From contig NC_083604.1 in NCBI RefSeq assembly GCF_029168945.1, positions 66,480,211 through 66,544,210 on the forward strand: a stretch of DNA of 64,000 bases, given 5' to 3'. This document shows positions 43,949-55,432 of the stretch, in pieces. How positions within the stretch are numbered: position 1 is the stretch's first letter; each line of letters opens with the position of its first letter. A program made the translations under genes and the position numbers. The notes under the pieces were generated by a model that saw nothing but the letters and a program-made list of their open reading frames with translations, did no database searches and was not told where the DNA came from. The DNA comes from Cannabis sativa (lineage: Eukaryota > Streptophyta > Magnoliopsida > Rosales > Cannabaceae).

Positions 43949-45473
43949 ATGGCGGATTGCTTTGACTCTCCTCCTTCTCCTTCACCCACTTCTCCCATGA
44001 ATATCGATGGCTCCGACCGTGACTCCGCCCTCTCTAACTCTGAATGGCTCACTCAGCGAGAGGTAATCGAACGTCGTGCTCGACGAGTCAAGCAACTTGC
44101 TCGTCTTTACAGGCACCATTACTGGGCTTTGATGGAGGATCTCAAGTCCAAGCACAGAGAATACTATTGGACCTACGGTAAGAGTCCCTTCAAGGAAGAC
44201 GAGCCCCTCCCTCCTAATGGTACGGATGGAATCGGAGAGAACGGGAAGCTAGGGTTGGCTTCTGCCACCGGAGTTGGGGATGACATTAAAAGGTGCCAAG
44301 TGGCTGGCTGTAAAAACAGGCCTATGGCCTTGACAAAGTTCTGCCATGCCCATATACTCTCCGATCCCCAACAGAAGCTATACAAGGGTTGCACATATGT
44401 CATCAAGAGGTATTTCTAATTTCTATTGTTTTTTGTTTTTTGATTTATTTTTTATTGATACAGTATTTTTTGGTAGTTGCCGTGTGGGGAGGGAGAAAAA
44501 GACTAGTTTTCTTTCCATGAAATTTATTGGTTTTGGTTGTTGGTAAGAGTTTGAAATCTTCTAAGGGATTTTACAGCTGAAATAGATTTCTTGTTAGAGA
44601 TTAGCAATGAAGATTTAATCCTTTTTCAAGATGTCAAGAACTTAGTTGATATTATGATTTGATTCACTATCTTTCGTCGTTGCCATGTGAGGGGTAAAAA
44701 TGAAAGGATTTTACCACTGAAATGAATTTCTTAGAGACTAGTAATGAAGCTTTAATCTATTCAAAATGTCAAGAACTTAGTTGAGATAATGCTTTGTTAT
44801 GAGTTAGGAAGTTTTCGGAGTGATGTTCTGTATGCTATGACTTAGAATTAATGAATTGAGATGGATAGGTGTGTTTGTTGGTATTCTTTTATATGAAGGA
44901 AATGTTTGGTTTGAGTCACATCATACATGAAAAGCACACTGATGGAGAGTAGTAAGTTGAATATAAAAGTACAAACACCTCGCGAGGTAGCAGAATATTT
45001 ATGTAATGTGAGAGGGGATCTTTTTTGAATAAATCATATCAGTTAGTGTTACTTAAATTCCAATGGAGTATGTTTGGGGACTTCATGAGAGATAAATGGT
45101 GTTATTTGTTGCACTAAGTTACGGTTAGTTTGTATGTTATGAAACTCAGGTGTTGACTTTTTATCTATCTAGAGATACTAGACTGAATTTACCCTGCATT
45201 TAATAGTTTACTTTGTTTGAATGATTATCTCTCAAGTTCTACTAGTTCAATCACATTATTATTCCTTCTCACGTTCTCTCCAAATCTAATAGTGATGATC
45301 ATGATCATCATGAATCTGGCAGTAATCCCATTTCCAAAAACTATTGTTCTCTTAAGTAGAGGACGAATGATTATCATTAGGATGATGATGATGTTGAGGC
45401 TTAGTTGTCAGATGCTGCCTACTAATATTACTAATAATGCTGATGATGAGGAGGAGGAGGTTGCTGTCAATAA

Positions 45474-45504
<31 letters not shown>

Positions 45505-46477
45505 AAGAAGAAACCTTTTGAAAAGTGATGAGGTCGAGGTTTTAAAACGTCCTAAAAAGTTTTGTGCAAAGAACATTTGTCATGCCACTAAAGTGGACAT
45601 GACAAAGTTTTACGCATGTGCTAGAAGAAAGATGAGTTATCTTGAGTTCAACTAGACCCAACTGGCAGATGCAGGTTGAAAATAACTTATTGACCAAGTA
45701 CTTTTTATCTGCCAGTTGTGTAAGAATTTTTCAACCTGCGCACCTTATCTGCCAGTTGGGTCTTATTGAACTCATGATTGCTATCTTTCTTCTAGCATAT
45801 GCGTAAAATTTTGTCATGTCTACTTTAGTGGCATGGAAATTCTTCTTTACACAATACCTTTTAAGACGTTTCAAAATCTCAACTTCAACCTCGTCATCCT
45901 TACTCCAAATCCTTTCAAAAGGTATCTTCTTCTTCTTATTATTATTATTAACAGCAGCCTCCTCATCAGCAGCAGCAGCAGCATTATTAGTAATACTGTT
46001 AATGGCAGCATCTGACGTCGCAGCCTCAACATCATCATCATCCTGATCATGATCATTTGCCCTCCTCTTAAAAGAGAAGAGAGTTTTTGGAAATGGATAC
46101 TGTCAGATTCACGATCATTATTAGATTTGGAGAGAGCAGGAGAAGGAATAGGAATAATAACATGATCATTAACCTTTTGGGTAAGGTTTGCTGATTATTT
46201 AGTAAATAAAAATTTTGTATTGTCCAGTATGCAGTCAGGCCCTCTGCTGTGTTGTAAACCAATACTGAGATCCACAGTACCTTCTCTGTGTCCAACTCAT
46301 TTTCAGAAGGGTGAAAAGTGTCTCATACGGGACCTAAGAAAGGCTGGTCTAAATATCTCTTCATTAAATAACCTTGCCCCGAAACTCCATGTCGTAGTCG
46401 CTGAATTCGTATCTCAAATCCAATCCAAAAGGAGAGCCTTACGAAAGGCTAGTGTCGCTAAGGTGGAGCCAAAATAG
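43949..46477 (+). CDS. INO80 complex subunit D-like / KANSL2-type zinc-finger protein, 2 exons
   Basis: Exons 43949-44409 and 46228-46477 join in phase (AG|T makes Ser154) to 236 residues. The N-terminus is Ser/Pro/Asp-rich. Next comes a helical, basic region (REVIERRARRVKQLARLYRH). The C3Hc3H-type zinc finger begins CQVAGCKNRPMALTKFCHAH at about 116-136, with C148 and, from exon 2, LLCCKPI and PSLCPTHF. The tail is basic. This domain is found in INO80-complex subunit D and KANSL2, nuclear chromatin factors; a plant INO80D-like role is inferred. The Met start is in a CCATGG context. The frame is fully open, so it is probably functional. The 1.8 kb intron carries a large inverted repeat. Confidence 0.9.
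45280..45690 (+). pseudogene. GeBP-like (DUF573) fragment, left arm
   Basis: Sense-strand copy of the same fragment, more broken: stops in the acidic region and a deletion of the FERIWS segment after a longer (AAG)n run (45475-45512). The rest is recognisable (DEVEVLKRPKKFC; HATKVDMTKFYACARRK) and ends FN-stop-TQLAD. Confidence 0.75.
45734..46110 (-). pseudogene. GeBP-like (DUF573) transcription factor fragment, right arm
   Basis: The minus strand is open through an acidic stretch (NDHDQDDDDVEAATSDAA), polyAla/polyAsn tracts, KKKKIPFERIWSKDDEVEV, then EILKRLKRYCVKKN and DMTKFYAYARRK. After a frameshift it gives EFNKTQLADKVRRLKNSYTT. This is the DUF573 DNA-binding region of GLABROUS1-enhancer-binding-protein-like factors (pattern F-R-x-W-S-x-D-D-E ... 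QLxDKxRRLKxxY). No start or C-terminal leucine-zipper region is present. It is antisense to the host gene. Confidence 0.8.
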
Positions 46478-47076
46478 AGCGGAGCTGACCAATTTCTTAA
46501 GCTCCTTATGCCCTTTGATACTCTGCTGAATACATAATTAGTGGAAGGGGGACTCAATTTTGATAGGACGATAGACTTTTGCCCAAGAAAGAAGACATTT
46601 GTGCATACCTAAGATAAGAAAGACTCGGGAGACTTCATTTTCTTCACAACAACCTCGCCCATGAGCTTTTATCCTAACAACAATAATGTAAATTGGTTAT
46701 TTTACTTTAAAGTCTTGATGATTTTATTGTTGTAATTAAATCACAAAATACTCGAAATTTCCTCAATGTTTATTATTATTATTATTATTATTTATTATGT
46801 ATGTAACCGTTGTGCATGATTGTGTGAAGTTACAAGGTGTATAATAGCTTCATCCAGATAATTACCAAGTATATTTAGACCATTTCGACTGTATGAGAAT
46901 CTGCTTAGCTTCCTTTCTGTTTATTATTCTATTATGGTTAGGATTATCAAAAGTATACACCAGAACGGATTAACTTAATGAGTAAGTAATTGAAATGACT
47001 CCATTTCAGAAAAAAGAAAAAATTGACATTACTCGTAACAACAATAAAATCCATTTCACACATTGCAATTTTTTTT
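46478..47076 (+). other. 3' flank of the INO80D-like gene
   Basis: Probable 3' UTR, then AT-rich spacer with an (ATT)n microsatellite at about 46771-46793. No further gene. Confidence 0.5.
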
Positions 47077-47992
47077 GGGAAATTTGAAATTCTATACTTA
47101 CAATACCTTAAAATTTTATCCCTAAATGCATAGTTATTAAAATTGGTCATATATGACCACATTCCTAATTTCTTAAAAATACCACTGACATTTGAAATCC
47201 CTAATCTCATCTTCCTCTCTCTCAACACACTCTCGGCTCAACCCACCCGATCCCAACCCCAACCCCAGTCGACCCACGGTGACGTTGACGGCGGCTCAAT
47301 CGACCCACGGTGACGGACGCAGTGGACGCACGATGACCGACCCAGTCGACGACGCAGATTTTTTCGACCCACAGTGGATCCACGCCGACGCCTAACCGAG
47401 ATGTCGAAGGTATGTTTAAATTTTTTTTGTATTTTTTTTTAGATAGTGTTAAAGATTTATTATGTTTGTGATTTTGTTTGGGATTGTTTGTGAAACCTAC
47501 TATTAGATTTAAGAAAATTTTTGTGGAATTTTTGGTGGATTCGGATCTGAGAAACCATTGGGGAAGAAGGGGGTCCGACGGGTTGGGTTCGATGGATCCG
47601 ACGGGTTGGGTCCGATGGGTTGGGTGCGATAGTTCGATTCATGGAGGTCCGATTGGACCGATAGGGCCCGATGGCTACCATATTGGGCCAATCGAACCCA
47701 TCGGACCCGAGGGGTTTTTTTTTATTCTGTCGTACGCGGTGGAGATCGTCGGGTCGTAGGCGGTGGTGAGGGGGTGACGGTGCGGTGGTGTGTTAGGGTT
47801 TGAATGGTGAGGGTTCGGTTAGGTTGAGAGAAAAGCTAGAGAGATAGAGGAAGAGAGAGAGTTGGGGTGTTAGTTATGTGAGGGTTATTCTTGGGTTTTT
47901 CATAAAAGTGTCATATATTTTTTATTTTGAAATGTATTGGTTTAGGTATAAAATATTAGGATTTTTAATGTATAGTTTTTCAATTTTTTTTT
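47077..47992. mobile_element. Non-autonomous MULE, relative of the inner MULE
   Basis: The left end GGGAAATTTGAAATTCTATA (47077) and the complement of the right end (AAATTGAAAAACTATAC, then AATATTTTATACCTAAA) form long, imperfect TIRs of some 90 bp. The first bases match the inner MULE TIR (GGGAAATTTGA-AATCTATG). The interior has an AGTCGACCCAC-type repeat leader (47240-47395) and a GC-rich tract (47560-47715). No transposase. TSD is unclear because of T-runs. Confidence 0.55.
47560..47715. repeat. GC-rich TGGGTCCGATGG repeat tract
   Basis: Imperfect repeats of GACGGGTTGGGT/TCCGATGGGTTGG, with complementary units ATTGGGCCAATCGAACCCAT and CGGACCC, giving several small inverted repeats. Stands out from the AT-rich surroundings. 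Confidence 0.6.
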
Positions 47993-48204
47993 TTACCTAT
48001 TTTAGCTATTTATTGGTCGGAGAGGTCCAAGTTAGAATCTTTATCCTCTATGTAAAATAAAATAATATTATTTAGTCAAATTATTAAAATATTTAATTAT
48101 TAAACATAATTGGTATTTTTATTTAGTTCTTTCCCTTTATTTTTCCTCACAAATCAAACTATTACATTGAGTGTGTTTGAAAAATTAGTATGTAATTGAA
48201 ATTG

Positions 48205-48772
48205 AGTGTAATTAGTGATGGAAATTTGACTCGTGGGAACGGGTACTCATGTCGAATGGAGCAGAGCTTACTTGCCTTAATGAATAATAGAACGGGTGTG
48301 GGGTGTTTATATACCTGAAACGGATTTGGGGCAGGTCAGGGAGGGGTGATACTACTCATCCTATATTCGACCAAAATATATAGTTTTTAAAGTTTTCATA
48401 CAATTTTCTAATTATTATGTATTAAATTTATTAGTTATACTTACAAAGTTGATTATTATTCTTTCTTAATTCACTGTGTAATAAAAGCTTTTTAATGGAT
48501 AGAATATTTGTTTAGTTTATAGTTAATACCTTGTTTTTTGTTTTCATTTTGAATTTTATTACATTATTTTCTTCTTATTATTATTGTTTTAATTTTAATT
48601 TTAATGGGTATCCAATGAATTCTCATACCTAATGGAGATTTATCCACCCTATATTCATTGGGAATTGAGCGGGGTGAGGGCGAGAATGATGGGCATAAAT
48701 AGAAAATTGGGACAGGATTAGGAGGTGCCTTATTCGCTTATTACTCACCCAATTTTCATCTCTAAGTGTAAT
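48205..48772. mobile_element. Non-autonomous hAT element, 552 bp, with 8 bp TSD
   Basis: The element 48213-48764 starts TAGTGATGGAAATTTG and its complement from the right starts TAGAGATGAAAATTGG. Flanked by exact 8 bp duplications AGTGTAAT (48205-48212 and 48765-48772). hAT-type TIR and TSD length; interior non-coding with WGGGT/CCCR-type subterminal repeats. Confidence 0.88.
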
Positions 48773-49545
48773 TCATAGTAATTATAAAGCTCAAAGTATT
48801 TATTTATTTTATTTTTTTGTTTTTGTAAAAAGGCTTAAAATATTATTTAATTATGTAGTTATATAGTAATTATGTAATTAGAGATAATTGAGATGTGTTA
48901 ATTTCATTTTTTTAATTCTTATAACCATGAACATAGCAAATATAAAATATTACTATTTTTAAATCTATAATTATTAATTAATATAATGTTAAGTATATGT
49001 TATTATTTTATTTTAAACAGAAATAAAATGTAGGGGAATTATCTCATATACTATTGTTTTAACTTTTTTTTTTTCAAATTTACGGTTTGAGTTTCTAAAA
49101 TGGTTGCAGCGCTAGTTGCAGTAGGAGTTTCTGTATGATTTTTTGTTGCAATTTAGGTTGCAGCGCTAGTTACAATAGGGGGTTTTGTGCCTAATTCTGT
49201 AAAAATACAAAAAAAAAAAAAAACTATTTTAAAATGTAAAAATGAAAAATCCTCTAGAATGTATATGTAATTATTATATTGGGCAATTATTATCCTAATA
49301 ATTTTACTGCATTCTAATTATATAGGGATTTCCAAACAAACTCTAATGTGTGATTATAAATTTTAGGTCAATTAATATCGTAATATACATCTATATATAA
49401 CTTTACTTATATCTATTTATCTACACTATTTATTTATTTATTTTTAAATAATATATTTTTTAGAAAAAAAATCACAATCTATAATTTATTAAATTATTAT
49501 TTTTAAATCTATCTGTTTTTTCTTAACATTTTGTTGATTATATTA
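48773..49545. other. AT-rich intergenic DNA
   Basis: No gene. Holds a duplicated segment around GTTGCAGCGCTAGTTGCAGT (49104) and GTTGCAGCGCTAGTTACAAT (49159). Confidence 0.5.
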
Positions 49546-49690
49546 TCTTTATATATTAAAAGTGTTTATCTAACGGCAATTCTTGGTTTAACGATTCTTT
49601 TTTTTATTTAGCCTTACACGGTTAACACGATTAACTTAACAGACTGTTAACCTTAAACGTTAACAAATAAATAAACCCAATAATTAAACC

Positions 49691-50215
49691 CAAAAAATTA
49701 AACAATCTTTTTCAAAATTAAAAAAAATATCTTAGCCACATATCTCTCTAACAAATTACACGGCTTCATTCCAATTTCAAAAAATAAACCCAATAATTAA
49801 ACCCATAAAATTAAATAATATTTACGATTAACTTATATATATCTCTCTAACAAACTACAATTTTTGAAATTTTTTTATTCATTCAAATTTCAAAAAATAA
49901 ACCCAATAATTAAACTCAAAAAAAAATTAAACAATCTTTACGATTAACCGATTCATCACCCCAAAAAATTAAACAATCTTTTTCAAAATTAAAAAAAAAT
50001 ATCTTACCCACACATCTCACGGCTTCATTCCAATTTCAAAAAATAAACCCAATAATTAAACCCATAAAATTAAATAATATTTACGATTAACTTACATATC
50101 TCTCTAACAAACTACAATTTTTGAAATTTTTTTATTCATTCAAATTTCAAAAAATAAACTCAATAATTAAATAAAAAAAAAAATTAAACAATCTTTACGA
50201 TTAACCCATTCATCA
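49691..50215 (+). repeat. Tandem duplication, unit about 280 bp, inside the Helitron
   Basis: Two copies starting near 49691 and 49971 share ATTAAACAATCTTTTTCAAA, CGGCTTCATTCCAATTTC, ACGATTAACTTA and CTCTCTAACAAACTACAATT in order. CCCAATAATTAAACCCA recurs within each unit. Confidence 0.8.
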
Positions 50216-52037
50216 CCCATACAGGCAAACACAACAAAAGCCTGTCTCTCTCAGATTTCATATTTCTTTCTCATCGATTGCAGTTCTGTTATTTTACAAG
50301 AGTGTCCAAGCTAAAGGTCAGAATGCAATCATCAGTTGTTAATTCTCATTGCTTTTGGTAAAAATTACACCTTTAATACTTCTTTGTTACTTTTGTTGTG
50401 CTATTTTGAGTGACGGTGGCTTTATAATGAGCAGATGAGATTTCAGTTAGCATTGTTAAAATTCATGACTTCTGGTAGGCTGACAGTGGTAGCTTCTTAG
50501 GAATACTTGTACACATTAATTTTGATTTTGCTCTGTTTTTGACTCCATATCTAAGATTTCTTCTTGGTAGTGAGAATGTTCCTTCAAGTGTTAGTTATTC
50601 TTAATTTTGTAATATTTGAACGGGAACAAATGCAGCATATATTATAACCTTATTATTATTGTTTCCAATATGTTTTTACTAACATTTGTAGTTTAATTTA
50701 AACTCCATTATACTGGACATAAAAGTTAAATTTAAATTTATTATTCAAATCTCTCTAAATTAAATATTATTTATTTTTGATTCATTTATTTCCTTCCGAA
50801 CTTTTAATATAATACTTAATATAAAACATAGCATACGTGTATCGTACGTAACAATATACTAATTTTTTTATACACATATAATTATTCTTCCAAATATTCC
50901 ATTCAAATTTCTTTTTCAGTTTTAATTAATTTTAAAAAAAAATCTACTACCAAACATTTTTTTATAACAAAACTTGATTTTTTTAAGAAAATATATATCA
51001 TTTAGTTTTTAATAATATATTATATATGGTCAAATGTCTTATAAAAAATAATAAAAAATTATGAATATATATATTAATATATATATTAAAGGCTCATACA
51101 AAATATATATATATATTAAAGGTTAACATATATATTTTTTTTTTAGATTTTAGTGTGTAAATTAATACATTTTAAAAGAAAAAATTTATTTGTAATATTA
51201 TTAAGCTATTATAGAGAGTCATATATACCATATTGAACTAATGTAATATTGTTGTGCTATTATGCCCTATTTATGGTGTTCTCTTATTCGACTTCTTCGT
51301 GTTTGATTTTTTTTTTCTCATTTAAAATTTGATTATAATATATTGGTATATTACAAAATTTGATATATTTACTATAATTTGGTGTTTACTTTTAACAAAA
51401 ACTAATAATTTATTTATTATTTTTAATTCTAACGTTCGTTTATTTATTATAGTTGTATTTAATTATTCTCAAAGATTACCTTTGAGAATCGAGATATGTT
51501 CAGTAATCATCATCATACCAAAACATTTAGAAATATGCAAGGAATTTATAACAAAATCATACACTAATGTATAAAAAGTTAGTAGTTAATTAACTCAAGT
51601 ATATAATTTGTTTTATGTACAAAACAAACTTATTTTGATCAATAGCGACAATCACAAATAAGATACGATGATGACAACGATTTTGAATGTAGTGGTAACT
51701 ACAAGTGTGATAATACGGTGATGACATAGGCTTTAAATGATAATAGTTTTAAAATCGTATGATGAGTTTTCTATAGATTTATTAATTGTTTTTAGATCTC
51801 TATTTTGTGTGAGGATTTTCCAACCTCTATTTTTTTTATTTTACAATAACGTTTGAAAATATCTCTTTCTTGCTTTCTTTTTTAGATAAGAAATTGTATG
51901 ATAAATTTTTCCACAATGTTTATTTATTTTTCTTTTAAAAAAATTATGAAAAATTTTACTAAAATAGTTACTCATACTATTAAAAAAATATCAATTTTAA
52001 TATATTTTTATAACTTAATTATCAATAAACAAAATAT

Positions 52038-52068
52038 AACCGCACGTGAAGCGCGGTTTGTTTCCTAA
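52038..52068 (+). repeat. Helitron 3' terminal hairpin and CTAA end
   Basis: Stem AACCGC / GCGGTT with a 9-base loop, then TGTTTC-CTAA. Confidence 0.75.
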
Positions 52069-53210
52069 TATATATATATAAATGAGAGATATGAGATGGT
52101 AACATGACACTCTAAGATCTCTCCAATTAGCATTATTTATTCTCTCATTAATTCTATCTCATTTTTTTTTTATTTTTTTTATTATAAAGGAAAGATATGA
52201 GTCGGTGACATGAAACTATAAAGTTTATCTAATTAGCATTATTTGTTTTCTCTTTTATTCTCTCATTTTTTATTTTTATTAGCTTCATAAATAATAATTC
52301 CAAAATTTATATTCAAAAAAAGTATTTAATTAGCATTATTTAGTATTTAATTTTTTATTAGCATTATTTAAGCTTTTTTTTTTTTTTTAATTAAGATCTC
52401 TCATTTCACCTTTTTAGCCAAAATTTGGCTTTTTGGCTTTTTTTTTTTACAATTAAAATATTTAAAAAATGATCATTTTTTTATCACTTACAAAACTCTT
52501 TATAAATATGACTTCACTTTAAGATTTTTCAAAATAGCACTACTTATTTTTTCTTAATTTTCTAATTTTATAATTTTTTATTATGTTTATAACTATTAGT
52601 TGATTAATTAATTAAGAAAAATATTTATATGCAATTCAAAAAAAAAAAAAAAACCATTCTATTTTCATAATAAAAAATGCTTCTACCGTAACTTTAAATA
52701 GACATATAAAAAATCTATCTATGTATAAATTTATATGATTTTATTCAAACCCTAACAAATTAAAGAAGCCTTTCTTTCTAAAATAAATAAATAAATTAAA
52801 GAAGCCTTCAAGAGAATCAACAACAGCTTCTTCGATTGAATGAGTGATCACAATGACCAAAATTAAAGCATATTTGTTCTCAATAATGCTTTCTTTAATT
52901 GAATGAATGATTATAGTGACCAAAATCAAAGCAAATTTCTTTAATTAATAATCTTTATGATTAATTATAAATTAAAAAAATATATTAATTATAGTCTAGG
53001 TTTTAAAAGTAATTTGAGTCATTAAATTAATTAAAGACTATAAATTACTATTCCTATTAATTGGTAAAATATTTAATCCTTATCATAATAGCCCCCTTTA
53101 TTTTATTTATTCAAACCTATTGAATAATGACGGTTATAAGTAAGATACAATGATAACAATGACTATGAATGCAATGACAATTATTAAATGGACGTACTGC
53201 TGTAACGCTC
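52069..53210. repeat. AT-rich DNA with several short diverged duplications
   Basis: TCCAATTAGCATTATTTATT (about 52117-52136) recurs as TCTAATTAGCATTATTTGTT (about 52219-52238), within two ~75 bp copies. GATTGAATGAGTGATCACAA (52835) recurs as AATTGAATGAATGATTATAG (52899). AATAAGATACGATGATGACA (51656) recurs diverged at 53140. No gene. Confidence 0.55.
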
Positions 53211-54038
53211 TATTTCATAGGGACGTCACGTGTGTGATTTTATAAATTAATTTAATACTAATATATTAATTAATTATTAAAAACTGTGAGGATAATAAAA
53301 ATTTGACTAAAATAAAACACTAAAAACTGACATTATAATGACAGTAAAAAGGTGTTCCAGAGATACCTATTATAAAATATTTACCCAAAAGACTATATAC
53401 AATAGAAATTCGAAATACAATTCAAAATACAACAGATACAATTAGTCCAAAACAACTCCTGGCAATCCAACACGCAGGCCGGTGAGGTCAATATGTACAT
53501 TGCTGGAGAAGACTATCATCTCATGGTTGTTCTAACTTTTCCTTGCCCTTACCTGCACCACAGAGCACACGTGAGTCACATAGACTAGCAAGAAAAGTAA
53601 TAAAGAAGGATACATTAAATAGCTAATTATACATCTCATTATCATAAAATGATTAAACCATAACATTCAACAGTATGTAATATAACCAGTCATATGCATA
53701 GAAATAGATATGCTCATATATTTGTATTGCCTAACCAGGCAAGCCCGTATCATCATGTAATATCATATATAATATCATTGCACCACCTAATCATGTAAGC
53801 TCGTGCACAACTTGACATTAATATATCGCATCGTCTAATCAGACGAGCCCGATGCCCGGTAGTTATCATATGTCATTGACGCCTGTACCTACGCCCGATA
53901 CATCATCAGGAAAAAACCCAACAATAATTTTGATTTATGTCATAACTAGGCATTTTTATATCACTGACGCCCGTACCTACGCTCGATACGTTGCCAGGAA
54001 TATTGCATCACCTAATCAAATGAGCTCGTACCTACGCT
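53211..54038. mobile_element. LTR-like fragment interrupted by the Athila element
   Basis: Starts TGTAACGCTCTATTTCATAG, the common opening of some Ty3-type plant LTRs. It contains an array of short imperfect hairpins (53728-54030) around CCTAATCAGG-like cores. It is cut at 54039 by the Athila LTR, so its other half should lie outside the window. Lineage uncertain. Confidence 0.4.
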
Positions 54039-55285
54039 TGTTAGGCTATTTTTAGCCTATGTTTTGGATCCAATTTATGTGCATTTCTAGCTGTGTTGGG
54101 ACGGAATTACGCTTGTTTTCTATGTTTTCAGGTTCTTTGGAATAAAAGAGGTCTCGGGTGCAGAAATTCATTAAAAGACGTGCTGAGCCGAAGAAAACTC
54201 AATTTTTAAGTTTTTGTGCATATCTGGCCGCGGCTAAACACAACTTGGCCGCGGCTAGATCTCGAGAAATCAGAGGCATCAGTCGCCGCGGCGATGAAGA
54301 GGCTCGCCGCGGCGAGTTACGAGATACAGAGAGAGCCTAAATTTGGCAATTTCTCGCCGCGGCGAGAGGAAGCTTGGCCGCGGCGAGATCCCGTACGGAC
54401 CAGGGGCATTTTCGTCCATCGAACCTTAAATTTTAATTATAAATAGAAAACTGCGATTGGAAGTCAGGGAGAGCGATTTGGAACCCTAAAACACAGCTGA
54501 GAGCGGCAGGAAGAGCATAGAGATTCAAGTGAAGATCCATAATTCATCCTCCAACAGTTCTTTTCTTTATTCCTCTTTAATTTATTTATGTTGAATATTG
54601 CTATAGGAATGGTTATGGATTTATTTCTGAACTAAATTTCCCATTTAGGGAGGATGATGATTGTTGTTTAATGTTTTCCTAGTTAATGTTTAATTACCAT
54701 TCCTCCATTTTTGTGTGTGAAATTATCTTAATTTGTTTTTAATTTCATGTTTAAGATTGATCACCTTGTGCATGTTCTATGATCTCAATTCAAAATCTGA
54801 AAAGTGAGAATTGAGAATGCTAAAATTAAGATAATCGATGTTCTATGTGAAACGAAAGTATTTACATGACTTATGTGACGAGTAGATTATTACTTAATGC
54901 TGATTTCATGTTAGTTTAATTAAGGAATTAATTAGATAACATGTGATTTAGAATCTAGAAGATCTGAAAGGAGCTAGGTTATTTCATAATCTGTCATTCA
55001 CTCCAAGAATAGGATAGTAATTAATCATTAACAATTTGGGTAAACAACAACAGGATTCTCCTCCCTATTGTCTCATCTTGCTTAACTTTAAATTGTGTTA
55101 TTAAGTTTTCTGAATTTCTTTCATATTTTACTGTTTTTAAATCATAATTGCTTTTGATTTACCGAATAGAATCATAAGTATAATTTAGTAGTACTTAATC
55201 CAATTCCCTGTGGGATCGACCTCACCTGTGTGAGATTTACTACTTGATTGCGTATACTTGCGTAGTGTTTAAAAATATAGCAACA
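54039..55285 (+). repeat. Athila 5' LTR with six GCCGCGGC palindromes
   Basis: Begins TGTTAGGCTATTTTTAGCC and ends TATAGCAACA; 1,247 bp. Six GCCGCGGC cores lie within 54224-54395. A TATAAATAG box lies at about 54440, followed by the presumptive transcript start region. Confidence 0.85.
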
Positions 55286-55291
55286 AGTTTT

Positions 55292-55309
55292 TGGCGCCGT
55301 TGCCGGGGA
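55292..55309 (+). promoter_or_regulatory. Athila primer-binding site (tRNA-Asp type)
   Basis: TGGCGCCGTTGCCGGGGA, 6 bp after the LTR, the well-known Athila-type primer-binding site complementary to tRNA-Asp. Confidence 0.92.
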
Positions 55310-55432
55310 ATTGTTAAAGATTAATATTACATAAAATTATACTAACTTCTACTTTGGTATATTTTCTCTTGCTGATTTTTCTAACCTTTTTCTTGCAATA
55401 TTTTCTTGATTTATTTCAGGAATCCTAAGTGC

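Larger units (their letters stand above)
45253..46170. repeat. Long inverted repeat of a GeBP/DUF573 gene fragment inside an intron
   Basis: The left arm 45253-45687 and right arm 45734-46170 (reverse complement) match over about 430 bp. They share CTCTCCAAATCTAATA, GATGATGATGATGTTGAGGC, TCAGATGCTGCC, ACTAATAATGCTG, CATGCCACTAAAGT and GACCCAACTGGCAGAT. The loop is only about 46 bp. The arms differ by substitutions, by AAG and GCT repeat length, and by short deletions. The transcript of the host gene intron would fold into a long imperfect hairpin. Confidence 0.92.
49546..52068 (+). mobile_element. Non-autonomous Helitron, about 2.5 kb
   Basis: The 3' end has the class signature: a short hairpin AACCGC...GCGGTT (52038-52058) followed 7 bases later by CTAA (52065-52068) and a host T. 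The proposed 5' end begins TCTTTATATATTAAAAG after an A (49545), fitting A|TC...CTRR|T insertion. No Rep/helicase coding. The interior carries a tandem repeat and leader-like sequence. The 3' end is better supported than the 5' end. Confidence 0.65.

Noticed and set aside
45352..45576. Leu/Ser-rich and Arg/Lys-rich frames over the (AAG)n run
   Set aside because: Products of trinucleotide repeats in the left arm of the inverted repeat; the true frame is the GeBP fragment.
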